Shown here piece after piece: positions 33,799 to 43,669 of a stretch of DNA of 64,000 nt. Within the stretch, counting starts at the first letter, position 1. Each line of letters opens with the position of its first letter. A program made the position numbers and the translations under genes. The notes beneath the pieces are model-generated. The model searched no databases. It was not told the origin of the DNA and saw nothing but the letters and a program-made list of their open reading frames with translations. Where the stretch lies: positions 1 to 64,000 of the forward strand of contig NZ_CANNCR010000012.1 in NCBI RefSeq assembly GCF_947503125.1. The letters are read 5' to 3'. The stretch is from an uncultured Metabacillus sp. (lineage in GTDB: Bacteria > Bacillota > Bacilli > Bacillales > Bacillaceae).

Positions 33799-35118
33799 AT
33801 GTTAAGTATGATCGGGTTAATTGGAGGTTTAGCACTTTTAATCTATTTAACGATGAAAGGCATGAATTTATTAGTAGCTGGCCCGCTATGTGCTCTATTT
33901 GTTGCTGTGTTCAGCGGTTTGCCGCTTTTCCCGCAGTTGGTTGGTGAAGGGGAAGCGAATTTAGTCGGTAATTATATGACTGGCTTTTCCGGTTTTATTG
34001 CATCATGGTACTTAATGTTTTTACTCGGTGCGATTTTTGGGAAGGTGATGGAGGATAGCGGTTCAGCAGATAGTGTTTCAAAATGGATTGTCGAAAAAAT
34101 TGGGATGAAACGAGCTGTTCTTGCGATTGTCATAGCTTGTGCGGTTTTAACATATGGAGGAGTTAGCTTGTTTGTGGTCGCTTTCTCAGTTTATCCTATG
34201 GCGGTTAGCTTATTTAGACAGGCCGATTTGCCGCGGCGTTTTATTCCTGCAGCCCTAGCATTTGGATCTGTTACTTTTACAATGACATCTGCCGGCTCTC
34301 CGGAAATTCAAAACTGGATTCCGATTGAATATTTAGAAACATCTCCTTATGCAGGCTGGGAAGTTAGTTTAATTGTTGCGGTATTTATGATGATTTTCGG
34401 CTATTGGTGGCTTAGAAGAATGATTAGGAAGGCCGTAGCAAATGGAGAAAAATTTATTGCTCGTGCCAATGATCCTGTTAATGAAGATAAGGCACTTCCT
34501 CATCCAGTAACAGGGATGATTCCGCTTCTTGTTGTTCTAATTATTTCCTTTGTCTTCCACGATTCTTTACAGCAATCTGCCTTAATTATTGCCTTATTAG
34601 GTGGAGTTATTGCGGCATATTTATTAAATCGAAAATATTTCACATCATTTTGGAATGCTGTTTCAGAAGGAACACTTGGTGCATTGATTGCACTTGGAAA
34701 TACTGCGGCAGTAGTTGGATTTGGCGGAGTGGCTAAAGCTGTACCGGCATTCGAAGTTGCCGTTAATGCGATGACAAGTATTCCAGGCAGCCCGCTTATT
34801 GGTGGAGCAATTGCAGTTAGTGTTATTGCAGGTATGACAGGTTCGGCGTCAGGAGGCCAGGCGATTGCACTGCCGCTGCTTGCTCCGCATTATATGGATA
34901 TGGGAGTAAATCCTGAGGCCTTGCATCGCGTTGTCGCCATTTCTTCAGGTGCGCTGGATTCATTGCCACATAACGGGTATGTTGTGACAACCATTCGCGG
35001 TATTTGTGGAGAATCTCATCAGGATGCCTATTATCCAGTTGGGGCATTAACAGTCATTGTTCCAGCCTTAGGAGTGGTATTGGCAATTATTCTTTTCTCA
35101 TTCGGACTAGGGATTTAA
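33799..35118 (+). CDS. GntP family permease (probable hydroxy-acid transporter)
   Basis: 439-aa membrane protein with about 12 segments, GntP/ArsB-like fold. Typical features: MTGFSGFIASWYLMFLLGAIFG, AGSPEIQNWIPI and GMTGSASGGQAIALPLLAP, and DSLPHNGYVVTTI near the end. AAAGGGGG precedes ATG 33799. Family members import gluconate or short hydroxy acids; the next gene, a 3-hydroxybutyrate-dehydrogenase type enzyme 18 bp downstream, argues for 3-hydroxybutyrate. Transcribed from the sigma-54 promoter at 33556, with a cre site in the leader. Confidence 0.9.
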   Translation: MLSMIGLIGGLALLIYLTMKGMNLLVAGPLCALFVAVFSGLPLFPQLVGEGEANLVGNYMTGFSGFIASWYLMFLLGAIFGKVMEDSGSADSVSKWIVEKIGMKRAVLAIVIACAVLTYGGVSLFVVAFSVYPMAVSLFRQADLPRRFIPAALAFGSVTFTMTSAGSPEIQNWIPIEYLETSPYAGWEVSLIVAVFMMIFGYWWLRRMIRKAVANGEKFIARANDPVNEDKALPHPVTGMIPLLVVLIISFVFHDSLQQSALIIALLGGVIAAYLLNRKYFTSFWNAVSEGTLGALIALGNTAAVVGFGGVAKAVPAFEVAVNAMTSIPGSPLIGGAIAVSVIAGMTGSASGGQAIALPLLAPHYMDMGVNPEALHRVVAISSGALDSLPHNGYVVTTIRGICGESHQDAYYPVGALTVIVPALGVVLAIILFSFGLGI

Positions 35119-35136
35119 GAACGGAGGTTGATCGTT

Positions 35137-35913
35137 GTGGTTCAAGGACAGGTTGTACTACTAACTGGTGCTGCTCAAGGAATTGGCTTTGAGCTTGCGA
35201 AGGCTTTTGCCGTGGAAGGGGCAAAGGTAGTGTTAACAGACTTACATGAAAATCAAGTAGCTGAAAGTGCTCAAATCCTGAAAGAGTTGGGGATGGAAGC
35301 AATCGGATTGAAATGTGATGTTACGAAAGAACAAGAGATCATAGAGGTTGTAAAACAAACTGAGGCGGCTTTTGGACGAATCGATACATTAGTTAATAAT
35401 GCAGGGCTGCAGCATGTTGCCCATATAGAAGAGTTTCCAACTGAAAAGTTTGAATTGCTTATAAAAGTCATGCTCATTGCCCCATTTATCGCAACAAAGC
35501 ATGTCTTTCCCATTATGAAAAAGCAGCAATTTGGAAGGATCCTTAATATCGCTTCCATCAATGGATTAATTGGCTTTGCCGGAAAAGCCGCTTACAATAG
35601 TGCAAAGCATGGGGTGATTGGCTTAACAAAGGTTGCGGCATTAGAAGGAGCAAAACACGGTATCACAGTAAATGCTTTATGTCCCGGTTATGTTGACACA
35701 CCTCTTGTTCGAAACCAACTAGAGGACTTAGCAAAAACAAGGAAGGTGCCGCTCGAACATGTATTAGAAGAAGTTCTCTATCCCCTCATTCCGCAAAAAC
35801 GCTTATTAACTGTAAAAGAAATCGCAGACTATGCCATCTTTCTGGCAAGTGAAAATGCCAAAGGCGTAACAGGCCAGGCAGTTGTCATTGATGGAGGATA
35901 TACCGTTCAATAG
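35137..35913 (+). CDS. 3-hydroxybutyrate dehydrogenase-type SDR
   Basis: 258-aa short-chain dehydrogenase. Rossmann motif TGAAQGIG, NNAG, catalytic Ser in IASINGLIGF, Y-x3-K in YNSAKHG, and the family-specific NALCPGYVDTPLVRNQ followed by a region typical of 3-hydroxybutyrate dehydrogenases (RNQLEDLAKTRKVPLEHV). It would oxidise 3-hydroxybutyrate to acetoacetate with NAD+. Start GTG 35137 is preferred (GGAGG 9 nt upstream); TTG 35128 directly follows the ribosome site. No CoA transferase or thiolase is adjacent. Confidence 0.88.
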   Translation: MVQGQVVLLTGAAQGIGFELAKAFAVEGAKVVLTDLHENQVAESAQILKELGMEAIGLKCDVTKEQEIIEVVKQTEAAFGRIDTLVNNAGLQHVAHIEEFPTEKFELLIKVMLIAPFIATKHVFPIMKKQQFGRILNIASINGLIGFAGKAAYNSAKHGVIGLTKVAALEGAKHGITVNALCPGYVDTPLVRNQLEDLAKTRKVPLEHVLEEVLYPLIPQKRLLTVKEIADYAIFLASENAKGVTGQAVVIDGGYTVQ

Positions 35914-35965
35914 GGAGTAAGGAAAGGTATCGGGCCAGTCCCAAAAATTAAAATAAAGTGTTTGC

Positions 35966-36260
35966 TTGCATCTCGAGTCAAATTTATATAAAATAATCTT
36001 AAATCTATATACAACATGAACGGAGATAAGGAGTAGTAGTCTGCATGAATGAGTCCAGAGAGTTGACGGCTGGTGTGAGTCAATCGATTTTTGCTGATGA
36101 ACTCGCCTTTGAGTACAAATGTGAACGCCTCGTTTGGTAAAGTAATGTTTGTCGTTTATCCACGTTACGGATGTCAAAGTGGGCATGTCGCTATGCCAAA
36201 GTTGGGTGGTACCGCGGGAATTAAAACCTCTCGTCCCTGTTTGGGATGGGGGGTTTTTTC
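35966..36260 (+). promoter_or_regulatory. T-box leader of leuS (specifier CTC)
   Basis: Promoter TTGCAT (35966-35971), 17 nt, TAAAAT (35989-35994). The canonical T-box GGGTGGTACCGCGG is at 36204-36217, followed by the terminator AACCTCTCGTCCC / GGGATGGGGGGTT (about 36225-36256) and a T run. GAACTCGCC at 36100-36108 places a CTC leucine codon (36102-36104) in the specifier position on the 3' side of stem I, and AGTAGTA (36033 region) fits the AG bulge. Uncharged tRNA-Leu(GAG) should stabilise the antiterminator and turn leuS on. Confidence 0.93.
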
Positions 36261-36379
36261 GTTATTTTATTTTTTATATCCCCATTTTCAAATGGCATAC
36301 ATGCAAAGTGAACTTACTTTGATCCGTTCAAGCGGTTAACAATATATATCTTAGATCTAGCTTTTAAGGAGGAAAACAA

Positions 36380-38794
36380 ATGAGCTTCAATCATCAAGAG
36401 ATTGAAAAGAAATGGCAAGACTACTGGTTACAAAATAAAACATTCAAAACGACAGAGGATGCAGGGAAACCTAAGTTCTATGCGCTTGACATGTTCCCAT
36501 ATCCATCAGGAGCAGGTCTCCATGTAGGGCATCCAGAAGGATATACAGCAACAGATATTCTATCCCGAATGAAACGCATGCAGGGCTATAATGTGCTGCA
36601 CCCGATGGGATGGGATGCATTTGGGCTGCCAGCTGAGCAATATGCACTTGATACCGGAAATGATCCTGCGGAATTTACTAAGCAAAACATTGATAACTTC
36701 CGAAGACAAATCCAAGCATTAGGCTTCTCCTATGATTGGGATCGCGAAGTAAACACAACTGATCCAGAGTACTACAAATGGACTCAATGGATCTTTTTAC
36801 AGCTTTATAAAAAAGGTTTAGCTTATGTAGATGAAGTACCAGTTAACTGGTGTCCTGCATTAGGAACGGTTTTAGCAAATGAAGAGGTTATTGATGGAAA
36901 AAGTGAGCGTGGCGGACATCCTGTAGAACGCCGTCCAATGAAACAATGGATGTTAAAAATTACAGCATATGCTGATCGCTTGCTTGAAGACCTTGAAGAA
37001 GTGGATTGGCCGGAAAGCATTAAAGACATGCAGCGTAACTGGATCGGACGCTCTGAAGGTGCACATGTTATCTTTACTATCGATGGTTTTGATGAAACCT
37101 TTACAGTATTTACAACACGGCCTGATACATTATTTGGTGCAACCTATGCCGTTTTAGCACCGGAGCATGCATTAGTAGAAAAAATCACCACTGTTGAGCA
37201 AAAGGCTGAGGTTGAAGCTTATATTAATGAAATAAAACATAAAAGTGATTTAGAACGAACAGAACTTTCAAAAGAAAAAACAGGTGTATTTACAGGGGCA
37301 TTTGCTATTAATCCGGTAAATGGCGAAAAAATGCCAATATGGATAGCAGACTATGTGCTTGCAACATATGGAACTGGTGCAATCATGGCTGTTCCTGCTC
37401 ATGATGAGCGTGACTATGAATTTGCTCAAAAGTTCGACTTGCCCATAAAAGAAGTTGTTAGTGGCGGAGATATAACAAAAGAAGCGTATACCGGCGACGG
37501 TGAGCATGTTAACTCAGATTTCTTAAATGGTCTTGGTAAGCAAGAAGCAATTGAAAATATGATTGCTTGGCTTGAAACGAATAAAAAAGGAGAAAAGAAG
37601 GTTACTTATCGTCTGCGTGACTGGTTATTCAGCCGGCAACGTTACTGGGGTGAGCCGATTCCGATCATCCATTGGGAAGATGGAACAATGTCTGCAGTTC
37701 CTGAAGAAGAGCTTCCGCTTGTACTGCCAAAAACGACTGAAATTAAGCCATCTGGTACAGGAGAATCACCGCTCGCTAACATTGAAGATTTCGTCAATGT
37801 TGTCGATCCAGAAACAGGTAAGAGAGGCCGTCGTGAAACAAACACTATGCCGCAATGGGCGGGAAGCTGCTGGTATTATCTGCGCTATATCGATCCAAAC
37901 AACAGTGAAGCACTTGTAGCTGATGAAAAATTAAAGCAATGGCTTCCAGTTGACATCTATATTGGCGGAGCAGAGCACGCAGTTCTTCACTTGCTTTATG
38001 CTCGTTTCTGGCATAAGTTTTTATATGATATCGGGGTTGTTCCAACAAAGGAGCCATTCCAAAAGCTATTTAACCAAGGGATGATTCTTGGGGAAAATAA
38101 CGAAAAAATGAGTAAATCGAAAGGAAATGTTGTAAACCCTGATGAAATTGTGGAAACACATGGTGCTGATACACTTCGTTTATATGAAATGTTCATGGGA
38201 CCTTTAGAAGCATCTATTGCATGGTCTACAACCGGTCTTGATGGAGCAAGACGTTTCCTGGATCGAATCTGGCGTTTATTTATAGAAGACAACGGTGAAT
38301 TAAGTCCAAAGGTTGTGGATGAATCAAGTGAATCACTTGAGCGTATATACCATCAAACAGTGAAAAAGGTAACGGAAGACTTTGAAGGATTACGCTTTAA
38401 CACAGCAATTTCCCAATTAATGGTCTTCATTAATGAAGCATATAAAGCAACCGTCCTCCCAAAAGAGTATGTAGAGGGCTTTGTAAAATTACTTTCTCCA
38501 ATCGCCCCTCATTTAGCTGAAGAGCTTTGGAACAAGCTTGGGCATGATACAACTATTTCGTATGAAGCATGGCCTGTCTTCGATGAAGCAAAGCTTGTTG
38601 AAAATGAAATTGAAATTGTCGTTCAAGTGAATGGAAAGGTTCGTGCTAAGCTGCTTGTTGCAAAAGATGTAACAAAGGATCAACTTGAGCAAATTGCCCT
38701 TGCCGATGATCGTGTGAATGAGCAAGTGAATGGAAAAACAATTCGCAAGGTAATTGCTGTTCCAGGTAAACTGGTTAATATTGTTGCCAATTAA
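36380..38794 (+). CDS. leuS: leucyl-tRNA synthetase
   Basis: Class I aminoacyl-tRNA synthetase, 804 residues, bacterial-type length. HIGH-type motif [17 protein letters not shown] (about residue 40-55), the CP1 editing domain with [12 protein letters not shown] and [15 protein letters not shown], zinc/connective region, KMSKS motif as EKMSKSKGN (about 575), anticodon-binding helices and the C-terminal domain ([11 protein letters not shown]). AAGGAGG lies 9 nt before ATG 36380. Controlled by its T-box leader. Confidence 0.98.
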   Translation: MSFNHQEIEKKWQDYWLQNKTFKTTEDAGKPKFYALDMFPYPSGAGLHVGHPEGYTATDILSRMKRMQGYNVLHPMGWDAFGLPAEQYALDTGNDPAEFTKQNIDNFRRQIQALGFSYDWDREVNTTDPEYYKWTQWIFLQLYKKGLAYVDEVPVNWCPALGTVLANEEVIDGKSERGGHPVERRPMKQWMLKITAYADRLLEDLEEVDWPESIKDMQRNWIGRSEGAHVIFTIDGFDETFTVFTTRPDTLFGATYAVLAPEHALVEKITTVEQKAEVEAYINEIKHKSDLERTELSKEKTGVFTGAFAINPVNGEKMPIWIADYVLATYGTGAIMAVPAHDERDYEFAQKFDLPIKEVVSGGDITKEAYTGDGEHVNSDFLNGLGKQEAIENMIAWLETNKKGEKKVTYRLRDWLFSRQRYWGEPIPIIHWEDGTMSAVPEEELPLVLPKTTEIKPSGTGESPLANIEDFVNVVDPETGKRGRRETNTMPQWAGSCWYYLRYIDPNNSEALVADEKLKQWLPVDIYIGGAEHAVLHLLYARFWHKFLYDIGVVPTKEPFQKLFNQGMILGENNEKMSKSKGNVVNPDEIVETHGADTLRLYEMFMGPLEASIAWSTTGLDGARRFLDRIWRLFIEDNGELSPKVVDESSESLERIYHQTVKKVTEDFEGLRFNTAISQLMVFINEAYKATVLPKEYVEGFVKLLSPIAPHLAEELWNKLGHDTTISYEAWPVFDEAKLVENEIEIVVQVNGKVRAKLLVAKDVTKDQLEQIALADDRVNEQVNGKTIRKVIAVPGKLVNIVAN

Positions 38795-38800
38795 TTTTTA

Positions 38801-38844
38801 GACCGACTTAGCAAGTATCTTTTTACTTGCGGGTCGGTTTTTTT
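38801..38844 (+). terminator. leuS terminator
   Basis: GACCGAC and GTCGGTT enclose an inner GCAAGTA/TACTTGC hairpin, then seven Ts. Confidence 0.88.
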
Positions 38845-38962
38845 GGGGATATCTTGGAGGTACCACCCAAGAACTATACTCAGACACGATATGCTCCCGA
38901 AACTGGAACCTGATATCTATAATTGATATAATGCAGGTATTAAAACTGAAAGGATGTTCGAC

Positions 38963-39283
38963 ATGTACGAAATTAAGGAAATTTCTCCTGAAGAAATAAA
39001 GCATAAACTTGAAAAAGGTGAAAAACTTGAATTGATTGATGTGCGTGAGGATGAAGAGGTTGAACAAGGAATGATCCCTCAAGCACGTCACATTCGCATG
39101 AATGATATCCCAGAGCAACTTGATGCCATTGATAAAGAAAAGGAAACAATCTTTATTTGCCGCTCTGGTGCACGCAGCGGAAATGTTTGTGCCTATTTAC
39201 AAGAGAAGGGCTATAATGTAGTAAATATGGCTGGCGGCATGCTTGATTATAAAGGAGAAACAAAGCCGAAAAGCTCGCTCTAA
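38963..39283 (+). CDS. ytwF: rhodanese-like domain protein (YtwF)
   Basis: 106-aa single rhodanese domain. ELIDVREDEEVEQGMIPQA forms the first half; the active-site loop CRSGARSGNV contains the sulfur-carrying Cys (about residue 70). GGML... closes the fold. ATG 38963 (MYEIKEISPEEI) has AAAGGA 8 nt upstream; ATG 38954 directly follows it and is unlikely. It probably moves sulfur for thiolation or detoxification; the partner is not in view. Located after leuS as in B. subtilis. Confidence 0.92.
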   Translation: MYEIKEISPEEIKHKLEKGEKLELIDVREDEEVEQGMIPQARHIRMNDIPEQLDAIDKEKETIFICRSGARSGNVCAYLQEKGYNVVNMAGGMLDYKGETKPKSSL

Positions 39284-39302
39284 TCTTATCTATCATACAT
39301 AT

Positions 39303-39376
39303 AAGGGTCGGATTCACCCGAGGAACTCAATATATAGAACTTCTATGTATTGTGTAAGAGCGGGCTGACCCTTCTT
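39303..39376 (+). terminator. ytwF terminator (long hairpin)
   Basis: AAGGGTCGG pairs with CTGACCCTT; the interior holds ATAGAAC/TTCTAT. Size and outer stem recall the metK terminator at 19229-19310. Confidence 0.75.
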
Positions 39377-39478
39377 TAATTTTATAACTTCATCCTTTTA
39401 TTTTCTTCCCTCTTTTTTATAGCTTGTCATAATCCACTTCATCACTAAATAAAGTGAAAGTAAAAAGGATGTGTGAGA

Positions 39479-39661
39479 ATGCTAAAGATTGCAGTATTTG
39501 ATGAAGAGCATGAAAAAGATTTAGAGGAAGAAATCAATCATTTTTTAGCAGAGCTGGATGATAATCAGGTAAGGGATATTAAATATAGTGTTACGTTAAC
39601 GATTGATGATGACGGAGAACAACTTTATTGTTATTCAGCATTAATATTATATAGTATTTAG
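39479..39661 (+). CDS. cse60: sporulation protein Cse60
   Basis: 60-aa acidic protein: MLKIAVFDEEHEKDLEEEIN, FLAELDDNQVRDIKYS, EQLYCYSALILY. Length and pattern match Cse60, a small sporulation protein expressed in the mother cell of B. subtilis under sigma-E. ATG 39479 is preceded by AAAGGATG. The preceding GTG (39473) is in frame but has no role in the family start. Its molecular function is unknown. Confidence 0.9.
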   Translation: MLKIAVFDEEHEKDLEEEINHFLAELDDNQVRDIKYSVTLTIDDDGEQLYCYSALILYSI

Positions 39662-39697
39662 GTAAGACAAGATAAAATGCATCTTAAATAATGAATC

Positions 39698-39729
39698 GAA
39701 GGAAGGGGGACGATTGCTTCCTTCTTTTT
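39698..39729 (+). terminator. cse60 terminator
   Basis: GAAGGAAG (39698-39705) and CTTCCTTC (39717-39724), then TTTTT. The remaining ~240 bp before ytcQ holds only AT-rich sequence and a possible cre site. Confidence 0.85.
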
Positions 39730-39973
39730 GTGCTTCTAAAAGATTTTCAAAGAAAAATAGTGAGAATGATCGAACGTTTCCTATTGAAAATTCTTTCTCA
39801 TTACTACCTCTCTTTTTCATAAAATCCAAAAAAAAGACAGGAAATCTATAGAATTGTGAATTCTCATCATTAACAAATATATTCATAATATAGATAGATG
39901 TTAACCTGTTAGATATTCTTAAAAGTCTAGAACATCCTAAATTAATAGAAATAGTTTTTATGCTACTTCATAA

Positions 39974-39987
39974 TGTAAGGGTTTGCA
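39974..39987. promoter_or_regulatory. possible cre site upstream of ytcQ
   Basis: TGTAAGGGTTTGCA matches the cre consensus at 12 of 14 positions but lacks the central CG, so support is weak. Catabolite repression of a sugar transporter operon would be expected. Confidence 0.3.
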
Positions 39988-40030
39988 TGAAGGCTGTTTC
40001 CATATAAAAACAAACAAAGGGGAAGGTAGC

Positions 40031-41641
40031 ATGAGGAAGGTTTCAACAATACTAATAGTGCTTTGCTTAAGTGTATCAGCTGTTTTAGTAGGGTGCAGCA
40101 ACAAGGAAACCGTTCAAAAGACAGAAGACGGTAAAGTTGTCTTAACGGCGCTTATTACAAAGCATCCATTAACACAAGAACTTAAAAAAATGGAATGGCT
40201 GCAAGAAGCTGAAGAACGTGCAGGTGTTGAAATTAAGTGGGAAGAGGTAACAGCAGATTGGCCGCAGAAAAAAGGAGCAATGCTTGCTGCAGGCGATATC
40301 CCAGATTTAATTGTTGGGCCAAATGCAATTACAGACGCAGAATTTGCAAAGTTCAACGGCTTGTTTCAAGATTTAACCGAATTGATTGAGCAGCATGGTC
40401 CTAATGTACAAAAAATGTTTGAAGAGAAGCCTGAATTAAAAGCGCTATCAACGCAAAAAGATGGGGAGATTTTCGGCTTGCCAAAATATCAGAGATTTTG
40501 GCCGGAAACAGCAACAAGGCAATTTATCAACCAAACATGGTTAGACAACTTAGGATTGGAAATGCCTACTACGTGGGATGAATTGTTTGTCGTGTTGAAA
40601 GCATTTAAAGATGAGGATGCAAATGGAAATGGTGATCCTAATGATGAAATTCCAATGGATTTTGCCCCAACGGGTACAACAGGTTTTGGTTATTTCCAGC
40701 CAACCGTTTTAATGGGTAGCTTGGGAATTACATTAACAGATGGCAGTGGAAACGGAGTTTTTGTTGAAGATGGTAAAGTAAAGAACTTTTTAATAGATGA
40801 ACGTTATAAAGAAGTGGTTACATTCTTAAATAAATGCTGGGAAGCTGGACTAATTAATTCTGAAGTCTTTACTCAAGACTACACAAAATACCAATCAGTT
40901 GCCCGCGGTCAGGGTGAATATGCAAAAGTCGGTTATACCTTTGGCTGGGAACTAACGGATAGATTCGGGAACACAGTTGCTCCGCAATATCAATCCATGG
41001 CTCCTTTAAAGGCATCAGCTAACTCAACGGAACAGGTTTCCTGGAGCTATGACTATAACACATTAAACTATGGGGTTAACTTTATCCAAATGTCTGCACA
41101 AAGTGAAAATAAAGAAGCTGCGATGAAATTCATCAATGAATTGTATGATCCTGAAGTGAGTATGCAGGTTTTATTTGGTTCATTAGGTACTAATATTAAG
41201 GATAATGGCGATGGTTCCTATAGTGTGTTACCTCCAGAAGATAAAGAAATGGATCCTGGCACATGGAAATGGACTACAACCTGGGCAGATAACGGACCGA
41301 TGTATATCCCAGATTCTTTAAAACTCACACTTGGTACAGATATGCAATCGGTTGGAGCACAAACAGAGCCGTTGAAGAAAGCCTTTGATTCGATTGATAA
41401 GGAAAAAGACGTATATCCTGGTATGTTTATTAAATATAGTGATGAGGACAACAACACGTTGAGTTTAATTAACACAGAAATGATGAATTTGGCAATGGCA
41501 AAATATTCTGAGTGGATCACTGAAGGCGGAATTGATTCCGAATGGGATTCTTATGTTGCAGAATTAGAGAAGATAGGTATAAACAAAACCCTTGAAATTA
41601 GACAAAAATACTACGATGAATATATGAGCAAGCAGCAATAA
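40031..41641 (+). CDS. ytcQ: oligosaccharide ABC transporter substrate-binding lipoprotein (YtcQ/LplA-like)
   Basis: 536-aa family 1 solute-binding lipoprotein; signal peptide with lipobox VLVGC. LTALITKHPLTQELKKMEW, MLAAGDIPDLIVGP and GLPKYQRFWPETATRQFINQ are typical of LplA/YtcQ binding proteins for pectin- or hemicellulose-derived oligosaccharides. ATG 40031 has GGGGAAGG upstream; the frame extends further but without a signal. First gene of an operon with two permeases; as usual for this group no ATPase is encoded, and a shared MsmX-type ATPase is expected elsewhere. Related to the pseudogene at 14319. Confidence 0.9.
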   Translation: MRKVSTILIVLCLSVSAVLVGCSNKETVQKTEDGKVVLTALITKHPLTQELKKMEWLQEAEERAGVEIKWEEVTADWPQKKGAMLAAGDIPDLIVGPNAITDAEFAKFNGLFQDLTELIEQHGPNVQKMFEEKPELKALSTQKDGEIFGLPKYQRFWPETATRQFINQTWLDNLGLEMPTTWDELFVVLKAFKDEDANGNGDPNDEIPMDFAPTGTTGFGYFQPTVLMGSLGITLTDGSGNGVFVEDGKVKNFLIDERYKEVVTFLNKCWEAGLINSEVFTQDYTKYQSVARGQGEYAKVGYTFGWELTDRFGNTVAPQYQSMAPLKASANSTEQVSWSYDYNTLNYGVNFIQMSAQSENKEAAMKFINELYDPEVSMQVLFGSLGTNIKDNGDGSYSVLPPEDKEMDPGTWKWTTTWADNGPMYIPDSLKLTLGTDMQSVGAQTEPLKKAFDSIDKEKDVYPGMFIKYSDEDNNTLSLINTEMMNLAMAKYSEWITEGGIDSEWDSYVAELEKIGINKTLEIRQKYYDEYMSKQQ

Positions 41642-41652
41642 AAATGACCTAC

Positions 41653-41690
41653 GGAGGTGCAAATTGTAAGCATTAAGCTTCTGCATCTCC
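41653..41690 (+). other. intercistronic hairpin between binding protein and permease
   Basis: GGAGGTGCA and TGCATCTCC can pair around a 20-nt loop; no T run follows. Such hairpins can protect the upstream message and give more binding protein than permease. Confidence 0.5.
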
Positions 41691-41713
41691 TATAAATAAA
41701 GGAGAATGTTTTT

Positions 41714-42682
41714 ATGGCCTTTATAAGCTCTCAAACAAGCAAAGCAAATCGTGTTGCAAAAATAAATGTGGAAAAAAAGCCGACGGTCTTAAATACCTTT
41801 AAACGTGATTTCCAGCTTTGGCTGATGATCCTTCCTGCGATTATCATTATCTTTGTTTTCAACTATATTCCCATGTACGGAATTCAATTGGCATTTCGTG
41901 AGTTCGATTTCACAAAAGGGCTAACAGGTGGTGAATGGGTAGGATTAAAATACTTTCAGCAATTCATAGAGAGTCATATGTTTACAGATTTATTGAAAAA
42001 TACGATCTCAATTAGTTTAGCTACTATTATCGTAGGTTTCCCTGCACCAATTATTTTGGCCTTGTTAATCAATCAAATTAAGTGGAAAAGGGGAAAAAAG
42101 ATCCTTCAAACAACCGTCTATTTGCCGCACTTCATATCGATCGTTGTATTGGTAGGATTACTAAATGTTTTATTATCACCTAACACAGGTATTGTTGGTC
42201 ATTTAATGGGTGCTTTAGGGTTAGGAGATGTCAACCTGTTAGCCTCTACAAATACATTTATCCCTGTATATGTCCTATCTGATATTTGGCAGCATGTTGG
42301 TTGGAACAGCATTATTTATTTAGCTGCGCTTGCAAGTGTTGATCCGCAATTATATGACTCTGCAAAAATCGATGGGGCAAATAGGTGGCAAATCATTCGC
42401 AATGTTGAAATACCAGCGATCATTCCTACCATTATCATTCTGCTTATTCTTAATATGGGGTCGATCATTAGTACCGGCTTTGAGAAAATCTTTTTAATGC
42501 AAAACCCATTAAATTTACCTGTTTCTGAGGTTATTGAAACCTATGTATACAAGATCGGGATTATTTCTAGTCAATTTAGTTATGCAGCAGCCATCGGGTT
42601 GTTTAATACCCTCATTAACTTCGCTCTGCTAGTCATGGTGAACTACATTGCTAAGAGATTATCTAATATTAGTTTATGGTAA
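41714..42682 (+). CDS. yteP: ABC transporter permease (YteP/LplB-like)
   Basis: 322-aa permease of the oligosaccharide importer, six segments. A cytoplasmic N-terminus precedes WLMILPAIIIIFVFNYIPMY; the EAA loop is LASVDPQLYDSAKIDGANRW (about residues 210-230). The ending VNYIAKRLSNISLW is typical for LplB/YteP proteins. AAAGGAG lies upstream of ATG 41714. Works with the next gene and YtcQ. Confidence 0.92.
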   Translation: MAFISSQTSKANRVAKINVEKKPTVLNTFKRDFQLWLMILPAIIIIFVFNYIPMYGIQLAFREFDFTKGLTGGEWVGLKYFQQFIESHMFTDLLKNTISISLATIIVGFPAPIILALLINQIKWKRGKKILQTTVYLPHFISIVVLVGLLNVLLSPNTGIVGHLMGALGLGDVNLLASTNTFIPVYVLSDIWQHVGWNSIIYLAALASVDPQLYDSAKIDGANRWQIIRNVEIPAIIPTIIILLILNMGSIISTGFEKIFLMQNPLNLPVSEVIETYVYKIGIISSQFSYAAAIGLFNTLINFALLVMVNYIAKRLSNISLW

Positions 42683-42696
42683 AAGGAGGGGATGAC

Positions 42697-43599
42697 ATGG
42701 CACTTCTAACGAAAAAGGGTAGAAATGTTTACGATCTGATATTTGATATATGTGTTTATATCATCTGTGCGTTGGTTTTTCTAATCATCGCCTACCCATT
42801 GTATTTTGTCATTATCGCATCAGTCAGCGACTCAACCTTAGTTTCAACCGGAAAAGTGCTGTTATTTCCAAAAGGATTCAGTTTATTTGGCTACCAGGAA
42901 ATTTTCCAGGATTCAAGAATCTGGGTGGGCTATAAAAATACGATGATCTATTCATTGCTTGGTACATTGGTTAATTTATTGCTAACAATACCGGCAGCCT
43001 ATGTTTTATCAAGACAAGAGTTTCGCGCACGACGTTTTTTAATGTTTTTCTTCGTATTTACTATGTTTTTTAACGGGGGATTAATTCCTACTTATCTACT
43101 GATGAAAGATTTGCAATTAATTGATACGATGTGGGTATTTATTATTCCATTCTCAGTAAATGTGTTTAATTTAATTATTACACGGACATTTTTTGAAAGT
43201 AATATACCAAAGGAATTGTATGAGGCAGCACAAATCGATGGGTGCTCGCATTTCACATTCTTTATTAAAATTGTTCTTCCGCTTTCAAAGGCTGTCATTT
43301 CGGTCATCGGGCTATATTATTTAGTATGGCACTGGAATGATTTCTTCACTGGGCTAATTTATGTAAGAGATTATAGCTTGCAGCCGCTGCAAATTGTTTT
43401 AAGAGATATTCTGATCTCAAACCAAGTATTTGCAGAGGGCGCTGGAAGCGGGGGAGCGGCAGGAGGTTATGCTCAAAAATATGCAGACCAAATAAAATAC
43501 GGTGTGATCATTGTCTCCACTTTACCGATTTTAATCGTCTATCCATTTATTCAAAAATACTTTGAAAAAGGTGTTATGATTGGTTCGGTGAAAGGTTAA
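42697..43599 (+). CDS. ytcP: ABC transporter permease (YtcP-like)
   Basis: 300-aa second permease. The EAA loop is IPKELYEAAQIDGCSHFTFF (about residues 175-195); the protein ends YFEKGVMIGSVKG, the typical YtcP/LplC terminus. ATG 42697 has GGAGG 7 nt upstream and is preferred over the ATG overlapping the previous gene. A Gly/Ala-rich loop (EGAGSGGAAGGYA) near residue 260 is unusual but lies in a variable region. Confidence 0.92.
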   Translation: MALLTKKGRNVYDLIFDICVYIICALVFLIIAYPLYFVIIASVSDSTLVSTGKVLLFPKGFSLFGYQEIFQDSRIWVGYKNTMIYSLLGTLVNLLLTIPAAYVLSRQEFRARRFLMFFFVFTMFFNGGLIPTYLLMKDLQLIDTMWVFIIPFSVNVFNLIITRTFFESNIPKELYEAAQIDGCSHFTFFIKIVLPLSKAVISVIGLYYLVWHWNDFFTGLIYVRDYSLQPLQIVLRDILISNQVFAEGAGSGGAAGGYAQKYADQIKYGVIIVSTLPILIVYPFIQKYFEKGVMIGSVKG

Positions 43600-43613
43600 T
43601 AGGAATATTAGAG

Positions 43614-43652
43614 AAAAGAGGCTGTCCCCCCTGTGAAGACAGTCCTCTTTCA
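43614..43652. terminator. ytcP terminator
   Basis: AAAAGAGGCTGTC pairs with GACAGTCCTCTTT around an 11-nt loop; also faces the convergent ytfP. Confidence 0.8.
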
Positions 43653-43669
43653 TGTCTTAATCGAAGACA

